Shown: positions 35,422 through 47,800 of the stretch, piece by piece
Layout of the letters: every line of letters begins with the position of its first letter
Position numbering within the stretch: the stretch's first letter is position 1
Origin: Petrosia ficiformis
Taxonomy: Eukaryota; Porifera; Demospongiae; Haplosclerida; Petrosiidae
Length of the DNA: 64,000 bases
Reading direction: 5' to 3'
Assembly (NCBI GenBank): GCA_947044365.1
Contig: OX345641.1
Location: 1,223,960 to 1,287,959, forward strand
The notes under the pieces: model-generated
The model's input: only the letters and a program-made list of their open reading frames with translations
What the model was told of the DNA's origin: nothing
The model's database searches: none
Made by a program: the position numbers and the translations under genes

Positions 35422-38400
35422 ATGGGTAAAGTGACCTTCATGAATAATAGATGACACCAAAATGTTTTGGTGCGTAATGATATGATTTTTTTTTATCAAT
35501 AGTGAAATACTACTCACAAGTGTTTTACAAGTGTCAATCTCCTCAAGAATGGGAGATGTTTTTTGTGATATCTAAAGATAATCCTGAAAATAAACAAGTT
35601 AGTTATAGTCAATCATGAAATAGTAAATTTAATTGCGTATGATTTTTAGTTTGTAAAGAAAGTGTATTCTGACTATCTTAAGGATGTTGATCAGATATTA
35701 GAACTGGATGAAAATGTGACACACCTCCAATTAATGAAAGACAGTAGTCCTATATATCCATGGGAAATGAGTGAAATCACAACAGCTGAGGTATTTCATT
35801 AATTATAATGATAATGAATTTGATTGTATTAATGTAATTATTTCCAGATTGATAGAGATGAAATTGATCACTTCATTCCTGAATCCACTCGTGTTCCACA
35901 TTGTCACTTCAAGTTTTTCTGGCAGTCAGAATTATCACCACCAAAACTTTTGAAGACAAAATTTCAGTTGTTAGGAGCTAAAGGACAAAATAACATGTTT
36001 TATGTGGTTTTACCTAGAGACACCTCAACAGGTATTTATTTTACTATAATATTAATAATAATAATTATGCTTCAGGGAATGGCTTTTTTTTCGGGCAAAG
36101 ATTGCTTCAACATTTTGTATGCATATTGTTGACAAATGTTGACAAGCAAATATGGCTGTTATAGTGTTGCTTTACTGTCATAATAACTGCTTACTACTTA
36201 GATTGTGTATAAAAATGTAGCTGTAATTTATAATTATAGTTATAGTTAATCTGAATTTATAGTTTAGAAATTTTAGTTGATGGTAACTAGCTAAGTGAAT
36301 TAAGAGTATACATTTGATTGTGTTCTAATGTGATTTGTTATAATTATATTAATTATTTTTTTAATAGATGCTGTAACTATTATTGATGAATATATGTTCA
36401 CTTTGAATGAGACAGAAGCTACCATCGAATTACCAGTATATAATTTGTGTATACATGTGCCAGAAGCTTGCGTTACTAAGTCAACAAAAATGTTTATAAG
36501 ACCTGTTGCTGCTGGTGATTTTGAACTACCACCCGATTGCATACAAGTGAGTGGTATCTACCAAATAGAATGTTCTGAGAAGCTGGAAAAGGATATCACC
36601 TTACAACTCAGACATTATGCTGTAGTCGATTCACTGAAAGAGAGTGCTAACTTCAGTTTCTATTCCGCCGATGCTTTCCTTGGGCCACCTTATGTGTTTA
36701 AAAAGGTAGAGAGTGATTCATTCGTCATAGACAACATGTCTGCCACTATTAAACTGTGTAAATTCTCATATGTAAGCGTACTTGAGTCTGGAAGTTCAGT
36801 GTTACGATATTGTTCTCAAGTGTTCTACAAAATCTCCTCCGAACCTCCATGCCATATTGATATGCAGATTGTTGTAACTAAAAGTGGACATGACGCAACA
36901 GAGGTAATTGTTAAAAGTGCAATGTAACATATTTCATTACACATTTTTAGTTTGTGAAGGAATCATACAAGGAACGTGGCTATGATGAATATGCTGATCA
37001 GACGATAACTTTCAAGCAAGATAAAGTTTCTCTTAAAGTAGAACCAGAAAATGTAGATTTAGAGACTTGGAAAATGACTGCAAAAGTATATCCTGAGGTA
37101 ATTCATCATGCAGACATAAGCCTTCGTGTATAGCTAATTACATTATAATTATTTTATTATAGATTAAGAAGAATGAGATTGATGATTTCAAGCCACGTGT
37201 TTCTGGCTCTATTCCTCACTGTTGCTATGATTTTCGATGGCCATCAAACTCATCTCCAACTCCTTTATCAGTGAAGTTTAATTTAGTAGATGCTGATGAT
37301 CCACACAACTATTTCAATGTGTATATACATGCAGCAGGTATGAATTTCATTTATACATCTCTCTGGTTTTCATTTTTGTGTTGTTTCACTTTTACTTAAT
37401 GATGCTTTGACGAATACTGTACATTTAAACTCAGGTTTACCACACCATAATACTCGAGAAGATTCTCATGTAACCGTTTCTTCTGTTGAACTCAGTATAT
37501 TTAAAGGCCATCTCTCTGACATGTTAGACCTAATATCTGATCCAGACACAGAGAGACTAGCTAATGATCTCTCAGCAGTTGATCTAATACCATTTTCTGT
37601 CCTAGATAACATCATGACTACAAATCTCTCTCGTTATCAAAAAGCTAGTAAGCTATTACATCAGATTCATAGATCACTCGAAGCCAGACACTCCAATAAA
37701 TCAGAGATTTTAGTGAAGTTCTATGATGTATTGAACAGGCTAGACAATCCAGACCTCTCAAGAATAGCTCAAGATATATTAAATGAATTAGGTAGGGAAT
37801 ATCAATACGATCATATCAAGCATGTAAAGTGTTAGATGCACTGTTGGAGAAAGGACATATATATATCCATGCATTTGTTATAACCAACTCCGCTGATGGA
37901 ACAATGATTGAGCTACTTCTTCTGTTGCTCCCAGGCCCTAAAATAGTGTTAGTAGCATCTCTATGGCTATATAGTTATTACTTCAACAGGGCAAGTTGCT
38001 AACCTTATGCAGACTAGTTGTGTTAATATCCTCTATAGTGTTATAATATACATTGAAGACATTAATATGATTGAGTATATAATTATTAGGGCTGGGACGA
38101 TTAATCAATTAATCGATTAATCAATCGATATTGAAAATTCTTCTGATTATCGATTATAAGTCTGTGATATCAATTGTTCTAATTATTCCATAAGACATAC
38201 TTTTCAAGCATGTGACGGCGAATAATGTACAATATGGAAGTGATAGGAAGTTTTTTTGATCATCAAATGGGAGGAGTTTCTTGTATTAATTGCCTTAATT
38301 GGCCTAATTACTTCTGCTGATTTTAATCGATTATCAATTGACTTGAAGTTAGGGATAATCGATTTCAGAATCTCAGCCGATTCCCAGCCCTAATAATTAT

Positions 38401-39058
38401 ACATACACATGGATGTGGTTTAACCCAAATAAACATTAAACTGGGGGGTCTAGCTGCAATTGCGAGAAATTTCAGTTCCTATTTTCAGTTTTAGACAATT
38501 ACTAGATTTATCACACAATATCCTGCATCACTTGCATCACTGTTTGAATGGATGAATAGTTCAAGAAAATATCACTTGAGTGTTCTATATAATATGATAC
38601 CTCAATAGATCATCTTTGTGTTATGGAATAGGATCAGAAGCTTTAAACGTATATACTTTCATCTTAAAACAATTTTCTAATTATTATGATAAAGGCAGAC
38701 AGTTAGAAATGACATTCACAATTTAAAAATTTCATATTGCAATCCAGGCATAGAAACTAAAAATGTAATCCTAAGAAGCATGCATGTGGCCTGGCCATGC
38801 TTGGTTACAAACATCTCTCCCAAAGATGCCTTTACCCCTTAGGACATCCGTGCCTGTACTGTTATCAGCAGGCAAGGGTCTTATAATAATATTATTATTA
38901 TAACTATTACTTTTTTATTTCTTTTTATAGAACTTTGTCATCAAAGAAGACTACCTGATCATCACCAGCCACAAAACGTAGTTTGCAGTAACTACACAAT
39001 ATTAGTAGCTTTAATTATTCCTATGATTGCTATCCTGCTGTTCTGGTTTATACACTAA
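35422..39058 (+). CDS. UPA-ZU5-UPA-CARD-like protein with C-terminal membrane anchor
   Basis: Exons: a proposed 4-nt start exon ATGG at 35422-35425, then 35503-35597, 35650-35790, 35848-36031, 36368-36903, 36951-37097, 37163-37337, 37435-37791 and 38931-39058. The sum is 588 residues in frame. Residues about 1-140 resemble a UPA-like domain (YYSQVFYKCQ ... VPHCHFKFFW). The long exon encodes a ZU5-like domain (IELPVYNLCIHVPEACV, FELPPDCIQVSG). A second UPA-like unit follows (YCSQVFYKIS ... IPHCCYDFRW). A roughly 95-residue CARD-like helical domain (LSDMLDLISDPDTERLANDL onward) comes next, and the last exon ends in ILVALIIPMIAILLFWFIH, a single hydrophobic helix at the extreme C terminus. ZU5-UPA-death-fold order is known from UNC5, PIDD and ankyrins. 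The tail suggests insertion into a cytosol-facing membrane. The start exon is the least certain part. Confidence 0.75.
37792..38930. other. Large last intron of the ZU5 gene
   Basis: The 1,139-nt intron separates the CARD-like exon from the membrane-tail exon. It contains the inverted-repeat element at 38088-38391. No other exon is evident. Confidence 0.65.
38088..38391. mobile_element. Small hAT-like MITE in an intron
   Basis: The ends AGGGCTGGGACGATTAATC and GATTCCCAGCCCT form terminal inverted repeats, with ATCGATTA-rich subterminal motifs on both sides. Flanks are aattatt and aataatta, so the duplication is ambiguous. The AGGGCTGGG terminus is typical of hAT-derived MITEs. No coding capacity. 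Confidence 0.7.
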
Positions 39059-39747
39059 TTATTATTTAAGAGTACGCTAATTCTTTATAACAAATAAATA
39101 TGTGTACGTTTGTGTAATTATGAAGTATCTTTGGTCAAATATGCACTATGCTAAATACAGGCATACTTGCATGTCTTTTTTTAATCTTATTCTTGTAGCT
39201 AATTGCTCTTTATATGCATATTTATGATTATATATATACACATTTTGAATGTGAGACTTAAAGAATTGTAACACTGTACCACATTTGAACTGCAGAGTGT
39301 TGCTTTCCATGCACAGGAATCTGAAAGTTTTCTGTTCTTAATGCTTGGCTAGCTTGGTCAAATAATGGGTATGGTGCATATATGTGTACACTAAGGAGGT
39401 TAAAGTAATTTGGGACATGCTACTTCCAAGGCACATGTACAGTGAAACTTGGTTTTGTAAATACATAGGTGTCTACATTTGCTAGACTCCAAATATGTAA
39501 AAGTGAGGGTGTTGCAACTACTATAGAGACTGTTTAAAACAGGAAAATGACTGTCTCTACACATACTGTATTAACTTGAATCAGTACTGATCCTTCAATA
39601 ATCTACTTCATGTTCTGATTGCCTTGAATCAAACTATATTAATTATTCTACATGTATTTACTGTACTAACTACTATAGTTTATATACCATGACCTTTCTG
39701 GTGGGTATGTACCAAGTTATTAATTTAACTAAAGCTAACTATTGGCA
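39059..39747. other. Intergenic before locus B
   Basis: AT-rich DNA with no gene seen. It should contain the promoter of the ankyrin/ROCO-like locus B. Confidence 0.5.
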
Positions 39748-40890
39748 ATGAGTTCTTTAGAAAAGCAGTGCTGTGAAGCGTTTTATTCCCTTAGAAAAGA
39801 GGAAGGACTTGAGTTGTTAGAGCAACTAGACGATCCCAAGAGTGTAAGGCACGAAAATGGCTGGACTCTATTACATTTTGCAGCATATCAGGGATGGTTG
39901 GATGTAGTGGAACTACTAACAACTAAATATAAGTGTGATGTGAACGTTACGAGTAGTAATAATTATAAAACTCCAGTGTTCATAGCCAGTCGTGAAGGAC
40001 ATTTGAGTGTTGTGAAATATTTACACACGGTGTGTAAGTGTGATATGACTATCAAGTCTAGAGGTGGTAATGATCCATTGTCTATTGCACATAAAGGAAG
40101 ACGTAATCATATAGTTGAGTACCTCACTAATTTGGAATTGCCTAACACATTAACATGTAAGTGAATTGATATTAGTCTTGTAAAGTCAGCCCCTCCCACA
40201 GAAAGGAGGGTCTCGTTCTGAAAGTCGCCATAAGTACAGTGGTGTTCCAAGTAGATGTTAACTGCTAAAGAGAATTAGTTGTAGGTGGAGCAATGTTTGT
40301 TACTATAACTCTTAAAATTTGCATGACTCCTTTTTGGATATCAAACTATGCAATAACAATTATAACTCAATATTAACAGTAGCACATAATGATTTATAGA
40401 AATTGATAATATTTGTAATCATACTAGTACTTATGTGTAATATCTACAGTAAGTTTTATGTAACTAGTGAGGTCACATGATAATAGTACTCTCTTTTCTG
40501 TAGCACAAGATGAGGATACTAATAATGTAGCTTTTGTAACAGCAATGAAAGAAGGAGGTGGGAAAATGAAACCATGTAATATTACACTTCATGGCCCACC
40601 TGGAGTCGGTAAAACCAGTTTGAAAAGACTTATTTTAGGGCTACCTCCTCTTCTAAAGGAGGAAGAGAATTCTACAAATATTATGGAAAAAGCTGTCCGT
40701 GCAGTAAGTACCAGTCGATGGACAAGAGGTGGAACTAATTTGCTAGCAGAAGTTAACAATGACGAATTTGTCACAATGTTAGCACAGACTGTTGGTGTAG
40801 TCAATGAGAAAATACAGAAGAAAACTCGCTCGGACTCTACCCATGATGATATACATGTGAGTCAATGTATTTATAGGAATACAATAATTA

Positions 40891-41079
40891 CCATATAGCG
40901 GGATATTTGCGTGTTTTTTTGTGATACAGTGCCATTCCACGAATATTTAACTCACAAAAATTTATTGTCATGGGTGGAGTTTGTACAATATCAATCGAAA
41001 AATGAAATTTTGACCCACAAAAGTTGAATATCGATCAAAACATGGAAATTAGACCCCATAAAAATATCCCACTATACGG
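40891..41079. mobile_element. TA-flanked MITE in a locus B intron
   Basis: CCATATAGCGGGATATTT at the left and AAATATCCCACTATACGG at the right are inverted repeats, flanked by TA on both sides. The internal sequence also carries gaccc/gtc-rich complementary segments. The structure fits a Tc1/mariner-type non-autonomous element. Confidence 0.7.
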
Positions 41080-42847
41080 TATACATGTATATATAATTAT
41101 TATATTCCTGACACAGTTGCAAAGAAAAGTGTAGATTTATCATTCAGACTCATTTAGTTGGTTATACATTGATGCCATAACTACTTGAAGCACTATAATT
41201 TAAACAGCTGAAATATGAAATATAAAACATTTTGTGGCCAACAAGCCACATACTATCTGAGGGGAATTGGAAGTGATAGTATTCATTTTGGATTGTAATA
41301 TTAAAATATGGGAGTAAGAGTTTACACAAAGGTGTAGTTTCTTATCTGTATAACAACAACCTGCCAAACACTATACTTGCTACTATGCTAAACATGTTGG
41401 TACAATTTGTTTTTTTACAGGTTTTATAGTTGTATATAATATGCATATCATGGTGACGTTTAATAGTCGTTGCAGTTACATGTACATTGCAGTAGATAAT
41501 TTTGTAATTGGGTTCCAGTTATGTATACAATTCATGTTTTTCTTGATGTGAAACAAATTCCATAAGAAATTTTTACCTGCAATATTTTCATATTCTTTCT
41601 GTAATTGTGAGTTTCATAGAGTACCTTGTAAACAATTAGTTTTATTTGTTTAACAGCTCGTGTTTGGAATTCAGGCAGTAGTTTGGAGTCTCACAATTAG
41701 TTAGCTATTTGCATAAACTCACAGAATGGCGAGTATGTAAAATGACTAACAATTTCTGATAATTTGAACTTTGATACAAAAGCAATGATTTTTGAACATT
41801 ATAAAATTAGTATAACATGCTTATGTATGGTTTCTATGTAACAACTTCATTGCAGGAGGAACAGGAACCAGACTCTGTGAGTGTTTCACCTCAAATCAGT
41901 AGTCATTTAGAAGTTTGTAAATCGATTACAGAGCAAATACCTAAAGTGGATCCATCAAATGATTTATTTGAATCCGATTGGATCCATTTGATTGATTCGG
42001 GAGGTCAACCACAGTTTTTAGACGTACTTCCTCTTTTGTTTCGTACCGAATCTCTTCATACAGTAGTTATACAACTTGATCAAGAGCTTGATCATAAACC
42101 AGAAGTTATTTTCCACAGAAATGGGGAAAATGTGTATCCATTTCCAGATCGTTTGGTACTTAATAATGGACAGTTAATAGAAAGGGCTTGTGAAATGGCC
42201 AAAGCACAGGCAATCTCTGGAAAGGTTGTTCCCAAGGTGTTGGTAGTTGGCACATGCAAAGATAAGCTGGAAGCAACAGTGAAGCAAAGATTAAAAAGAT
42301 CAACAAAGAGCTCATGGAAGTCCTTGAAAAGTATGATGATATCCTCATTTGTAAGTCCATAGATGAAGTAATCTTCCCTATTAATGCTATGGCTCCAGTT
42401 GGAAAGGAACGCCAACAATATACTAAAGAGCTTCAGAAATGTATCCTGAATGTATCAAAGGAAATAGGAGATAAGATTGAAGTACCTTTGAAGTGGCTTG
42501 TATTCCAGCTTCATTTAGACAAAATAGGTCCCATTGTTCATATATCAGAATGCTATAAGACAGGAGCAAAACATGGAATGGGCGAGAGGGAAGTATTTCC
42601 ACAAAGTTGCATTACTTCTTTACTATCCAGATGATGTTCCTGACCTGGTATTCATTAGAATGAATCCACTCATTAGTAGATTATCCCGGTTAATTACAGC
42701 CTCATTTCCTGGATGTTCTGTCGGCACACCATATGACAGATTGAGACAGAAAGGATTGTTTCACAAGAGATTTTTGGACACTGTCTTTGAAGGTATTTAT
42801 AAAAGTGAAGAACTGAGCAATAATGATTTTCTACAGTTATTAGAATG

Positions 42848-42935
42848 GCTTTCCTAATATTAGCCATGTGCTATCGAAAGACCTTTCACTATCAGTGTAA
42901 ACTATTATTAAAAAATAAAAATAAAAATAAAAATG
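42848..42935. mobile_element. Short A-tailed insertion in the COR exon of locus B
   Basis: 88 nt absent from loci A and C, inserted after TTAGAATG. It ends in a degenerate (AAAAT)n tail and a repeated AATG that could be a short target duplication. It brings in stop codons and lacks a splice donor, so it cannot be a new intron. It is probably a retroposed RNA fragment. Confidence 0.6.
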
Positions 42936-44899
42936 TCTGAAGATTACTGTTCCTGTTGGAAATGACAACTACTTTCTTCCGAGTGCTTTGTCACTTCAGC
43001 CTCCTGTTGATGATTCCCCATTTCCAAGGAGCTGTGCTCCTCTTGTATTCACATGGAATAAACAATTTTTGCCTCATGGTTTCTTTCTCACATTTGTTGT
43101 CGAGTTATTACAGAGAAGCACAGAAAATCACTACTTCGAGTTAATAGATGTTACACAGTGTCATTATGTGTTACAAGTAAGGGTAGCAAAGCATAAAATA
43201 CCAGGAGATCTGAAACTAGTAGACAAAGAGAGATGGATAGAAATCCGTTACTCCTGCAGCAATGTAGATAGAATGTTTTGCTCAAAGCTGTGTGAGATTA
43301 CCAGAGATGCAGTTAAAAGGGTAGTAAAGAGGTTTGAGCATACAGGTATAGAGTTTCCAGAACTTGGTTTTCGTTGTGGTCTTTGTGATGATGATCACTA
43401 TTGTGTCCTTTCAGATGATCATACCAGGGTCATATGTTCAGAAACAAGACGTAGTGTACCGGTAACACCTGAGATGTCATGTTGGATAAAAAGTACTGGT
43501 TAGTTGATGACTAAAATTAGTTTTGTGTTTAGTAGACAAAGGCATATGTGAAGGTGTGATGGTAGTTTGTAATTATCAAATATTTTTATAAGTAATTTGT
43601 CATAAATTATGAAGTAATAATTATTAAAATTAATTGCAATTAGTCATAATTGCTTGCCTTGATGAACTATTAGTAGGAAAAAAAACAGAAAAATTGATAA
43701 TATTAATAATTATTATTGTTTTATATTTCCATCCAAAGATTCCAATAAACCTGAACAAGAAGAATCTGTCAGTGTTTTAAGAGATAATCGTGTTGCATTG
43801 TGTAGAACACTGAATACAAGTGAACCAACTCTACTATCATTGAACTGTGAATTATATTCACACAGAATTATCGATCAACCTACCATGCTTGAAGTCAACC
43901 GTGAAAAAGGATTTAAAGGAGCTAACATTCTTATGGATTTTGTAGAAATGAAAGTTGAACAGAATCATGAATATCTACCCAAAGTGTTGCAGATAATGGA
44001 GAAACAGGAGTGCCTTTATGATGTTGTAATGACAATGAAGAAGGAAAATATCTCTACTGTGACATCTTCATTCTGTGAAACTTGGAACTATAAAGGTATT
44101 TCAATACAAGATGAAGCTAATATCTGCCACATTCTATTTTAAATGAATTTATAGTTGTACCTTATACATTATATTATTCATTTCTAGATGATCAAACCTC
44201 GAAACAAAGGTCTCTCAATAATGATCACAAGTCACATCAAACCTCAGCTGATCACAAGTCACATCAAACCTCGAAACAAAGGTCTCCCAATAATGATCAC
44301 AAGTCATGTCAAACCTCGGAACAAATCTCTCCTAATAATAATCACAAGTCACATGATTCAGGTTATATCAAGCTATCAAAGAGTAGAATGCTCATACTTA
44401 CTGTTATCATCATGATATTGGCTTTCATTATTGGCTTTATAGCTAATTATTGTATAACAAATAATTAGTTGTGTATCTACTTATTTCATAGAAAAAGTTA
44501 TAAAAAATTATTAAGTATATACTTCTGACATATACTTTTGCGGAGGAGTGGTGAAAGTGGATAGAGTTTCACTGTTTTCACTTTGTTTCAAGAAAGTAGG
44601 AGCTGTATTATTGTTTAACTAATAAATAGTTGTGTACCTACTTATTTCATATTAATTAATAAAATTAGCCCTAAGTCTTTTGCGGAGGAGGGGTGAAAGT
44701 GGGTAGAGTTTCACTGTTTTCAAGAAAGTAAGAGTTGTGTTGCTGATTGAAGATTGTAGCTAGGAGACTGCTGTGTTTCAGCATGTCTACCTATTGCTCA
44801 CAATAGGCAAATCGCTATAATATTTCATCGAAACTATAGGGAGTAGACAAATCAAAACCAGTGTATGCGAGAGTGTATGTTTCTGAGAAAGAAGCGGAA

Positions 44900-47800
44900 A
44901 TGGCCTTATGTAAGTTTATAACAACATGTTTACTAGTTTCAACATTGTATAATATCCCTTCCTTTTTTAATAGTTACAATAGATCATGTTGGTCTTTTAT
45001 TGCACAAACTAAAAGAGGTGCAATATGAGGCAAAGGACTTTGGAATCAAGCTTGGTTTGAAGAATAGTGACATTGAAGCGATTTATAAACAAAACAAGTC
45101 TCACAAGACTCCTCGTGAATGTCTTCAACAAGTGTTCTCCCTGTGGCTAAAGCAACCTTCTAAACATCGTACTTGGGCAGTGCTGCTCCAAGCTTTGAGA
45201 CGTGACAGTGAACGAGTGATAGCTAATACAATTGAGAGAAGATATACTCTTGATCAGTCAGGTATGATAGACTTATTATCAGTGTACAAGTATATTATTA
45301 GTAGTCTAATTTAGTTTCAGTTCCACTTCATGACCTACTCAGTTTAGTGGAGGGGATTAATACAACTCACTGGCGTAGTCTGGGATTAAATTTAGGTCTG
45401 CCTTTATCTCAGATTAATGAGATTGATGACAGGGGCGGATGGAGCGAGTACATGATGATTGAACTCTTGAGTCTATGGGTGAGAGGAAATGGGAAACCAG
45501 CTACTCTAGACACTCTCGTGACTGCTGTGAGGGAGCTACAAAACTTTGATCTGGCTGAAAGATTAACTGCAGACAGTGATCTCATTATGAAGTTGTCAGG
45601 TAAGAACTATATTTTAATTAAGAACCTTGTTTATACTGTAGACTTAATATAGTACCGTAAATGCTTAAATAGAATGTCTATTGTTTTACAGAGGTTTTCA
45701 AGCAGGCGCTTATTTAAGACAGGCGTTTACTCAAGACCGGCGTTTATTAACCCTTTAGCTAATATGGGCATTCTTGTTTATTAGCCTAAATTTAATTACC
45801 CCAAAAATATGTGTGGGTGGAGCACTTAATATATCATCTCTATAACTCTCATATCTTATAATACTGAAGACTCTAACTTACTTTACTGGAAAGAGGAGTT
45901 CTTAATAATGTTTTGCTATCAGCAGGAAGACAGCAAGGCGAGTGCATGAAAAAAAGTAGTTCCACAGACAACACCCACTAGAAGACACTCTAAGAAAGCC
46001 ATTGATACCAAAAACATGTTTTGTTAGCTGCAGGAAAGCAGCAAGGCGAGTATTTGAAAGTGTAGTAGTATGAATTCACAGAACACATGTTACCTTCTTA
46101 ACCACGCCCAGGCTTCAATTCAAGACCAGCATCTATTGAAGAATCTGGAAGAAACCCCTTGTGTTTAAGACAGGCTTTTATTCAAACGTGGGTTCTATTT
46201 AAGGATTTACGGTATATGTTTATGTTAAATGCCAGACATTCTATGAAAATCAATGGTTAAGGCATTTTTTAACAAGATATATTGAGAAACAATTCATCCA
46301 AGTACATGCATGCAAGTGTGCTTTAAATGATTTATTGCCACTATTTTCTTGGAGCTACAAAGTGTGCAATATGTTATTTTAAAGTGCTATGACATTACTA
46401 ATTTGTAGAGATCTGATTGGCTGTATATAGTTCGCGTAAATTACGTGATGGGCAATAAGTAATAGTTATAACCCACTAACCTCAGTTACCTGGCTTTAGT
46501 TGTGTTCTGAGAGTCTGAGACTGTTAATACATCATCTGAATGCACAATTATAACACATAAAGCCAGGTAAGTATGTTAAGTGATTATTATTGATCATGTG
46601 AACTTCACAGATGCTAACTGCCTACAAAAAGAACCATGGCAAGAGCAGGAGGATTCAACTGATGATGATGACAAAACTAATTCCAATGGTGGTGAGAGTA
46701 ACAAGAGAGAAAGCAATAGTAATGAGGGAGAAAGCAGTAATACTAAGCAGAGGATAGGTGGGTAGAATTATTGCTTTCTAATGTTTTAGCTTCAAGATCT
46801 GTTTTTCTGCATGTATATTAAAACTTGATCTTTTAGCTCTACTATGCCCATGGCCCTTTAGTCCACATAGTACATGTGTAATTACTACATTTTATATGAA
46901 ATCATTATGCACACACATTTTTCAGCTCTGTTTATGAGTTGGAATGACCACCTGTACCATGTATTTATTTCTTTCAATGCATCTGTTATGTGTATGTAAA
47001 ATGTCAATACATTAATTATTTCATTATTGAGTTATAGTACGACTATGTATACATTATACTATACATTATAATTATAGTAAATTCATCACATCCTTTAGTA
47101 TCTAGTACGTTGTATTATGTGGTTTGATAATTATTAATTATTTATGATAAATATTCATCATACTAAACAAAAAATGGTATTATAAATTTTTTTATTTGAT
47201 ATAACACAGACCTTACTCCTCCTGTTGCACCTACGGAACAAAATAATCAAGGAAGATCACTGAAATCTGATGTGATGCCAGAAGTTGACACAAGTGGAGC
47301 AGTGATACCACAGTCATCTATTAGTAATTTAAGATTTATATAATCTGAATGTCGTATTACACACATGGCCAGGAGAATATTATTATCCATGCATGCAACA
47401 CAGTTTAATAGTCAAACTATATAATGGACTTCAGCAACTGAGTTTTGCCACTGCAAAAACAGTTTGGTTATTTCAATTGGTTACCTCAATTGCAATTCAA
47501 TTACTAGTCTTGTTCATATATTATTATAATAGTATTATTATCATTTGTATACAGATTCAGATATAGATAGTGTACTGGAATCTACTGTTATAACAGCAAG
47601 TAACTTTGTACTACATAGCCCATCTGATCTGTGCTCTCTACTACAGAAATACAACCTCTCAAAAGCTAACGTTGAGAAACAATGTGATGATCACTTATTT
47701 CTAACTCTATTACCACAACTCTCAAACTTGGAAGTTACTGCACCATATTTTGAGTTAACTCGGCCAGAAATAGAAGAGATTCGAAATCATAAAACAAGGG

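Larger units (their letters stand above)
39748..44468 (+). pseudogene. Ankyrin-ROCO-CARD-TM gene, locus B, multiply disrupted
   Basis: Exons: 39748-40156 (ankyrin repeats, e.g. NGWTLLHFAAYQGWLDVVEL), 40504-40856 (P-loop GPPGVGKTS), 41856-43498 (Roc G3 DSGGQPQF and COR), 43739-44095 (CARD-like) and 44188-44468. The last exon has a repeated Asn/His/Lys/Ser linker and then a hydrophobic C-terminal helix (MLILTVIIMILAFIIGFIAN). The COR exon is damaged: about 1 nt is missing near 42270 relative to locus A, 17 nt are missing near 42590, and an 88-nt A-tailed insert with stops sits at about 42848-42935. The first two deletions sum to 18 nt, so frame is regained between them and the insert. Flanking exons and splice sites remain clean, so decay looks recent. 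It displays the complete architecture that locus A shows only in part. Confidence 0.7.

Noticed and set aside
34707..35597. Fusion transcript joining PAH2 exon 12 to the ZU5 gene (phases fit)
   Set aside because: Phase 1 introns are very common here, so compatibility is weak evidence. A local ATGG start exon and an in-frame end for PAH2 are simpler.
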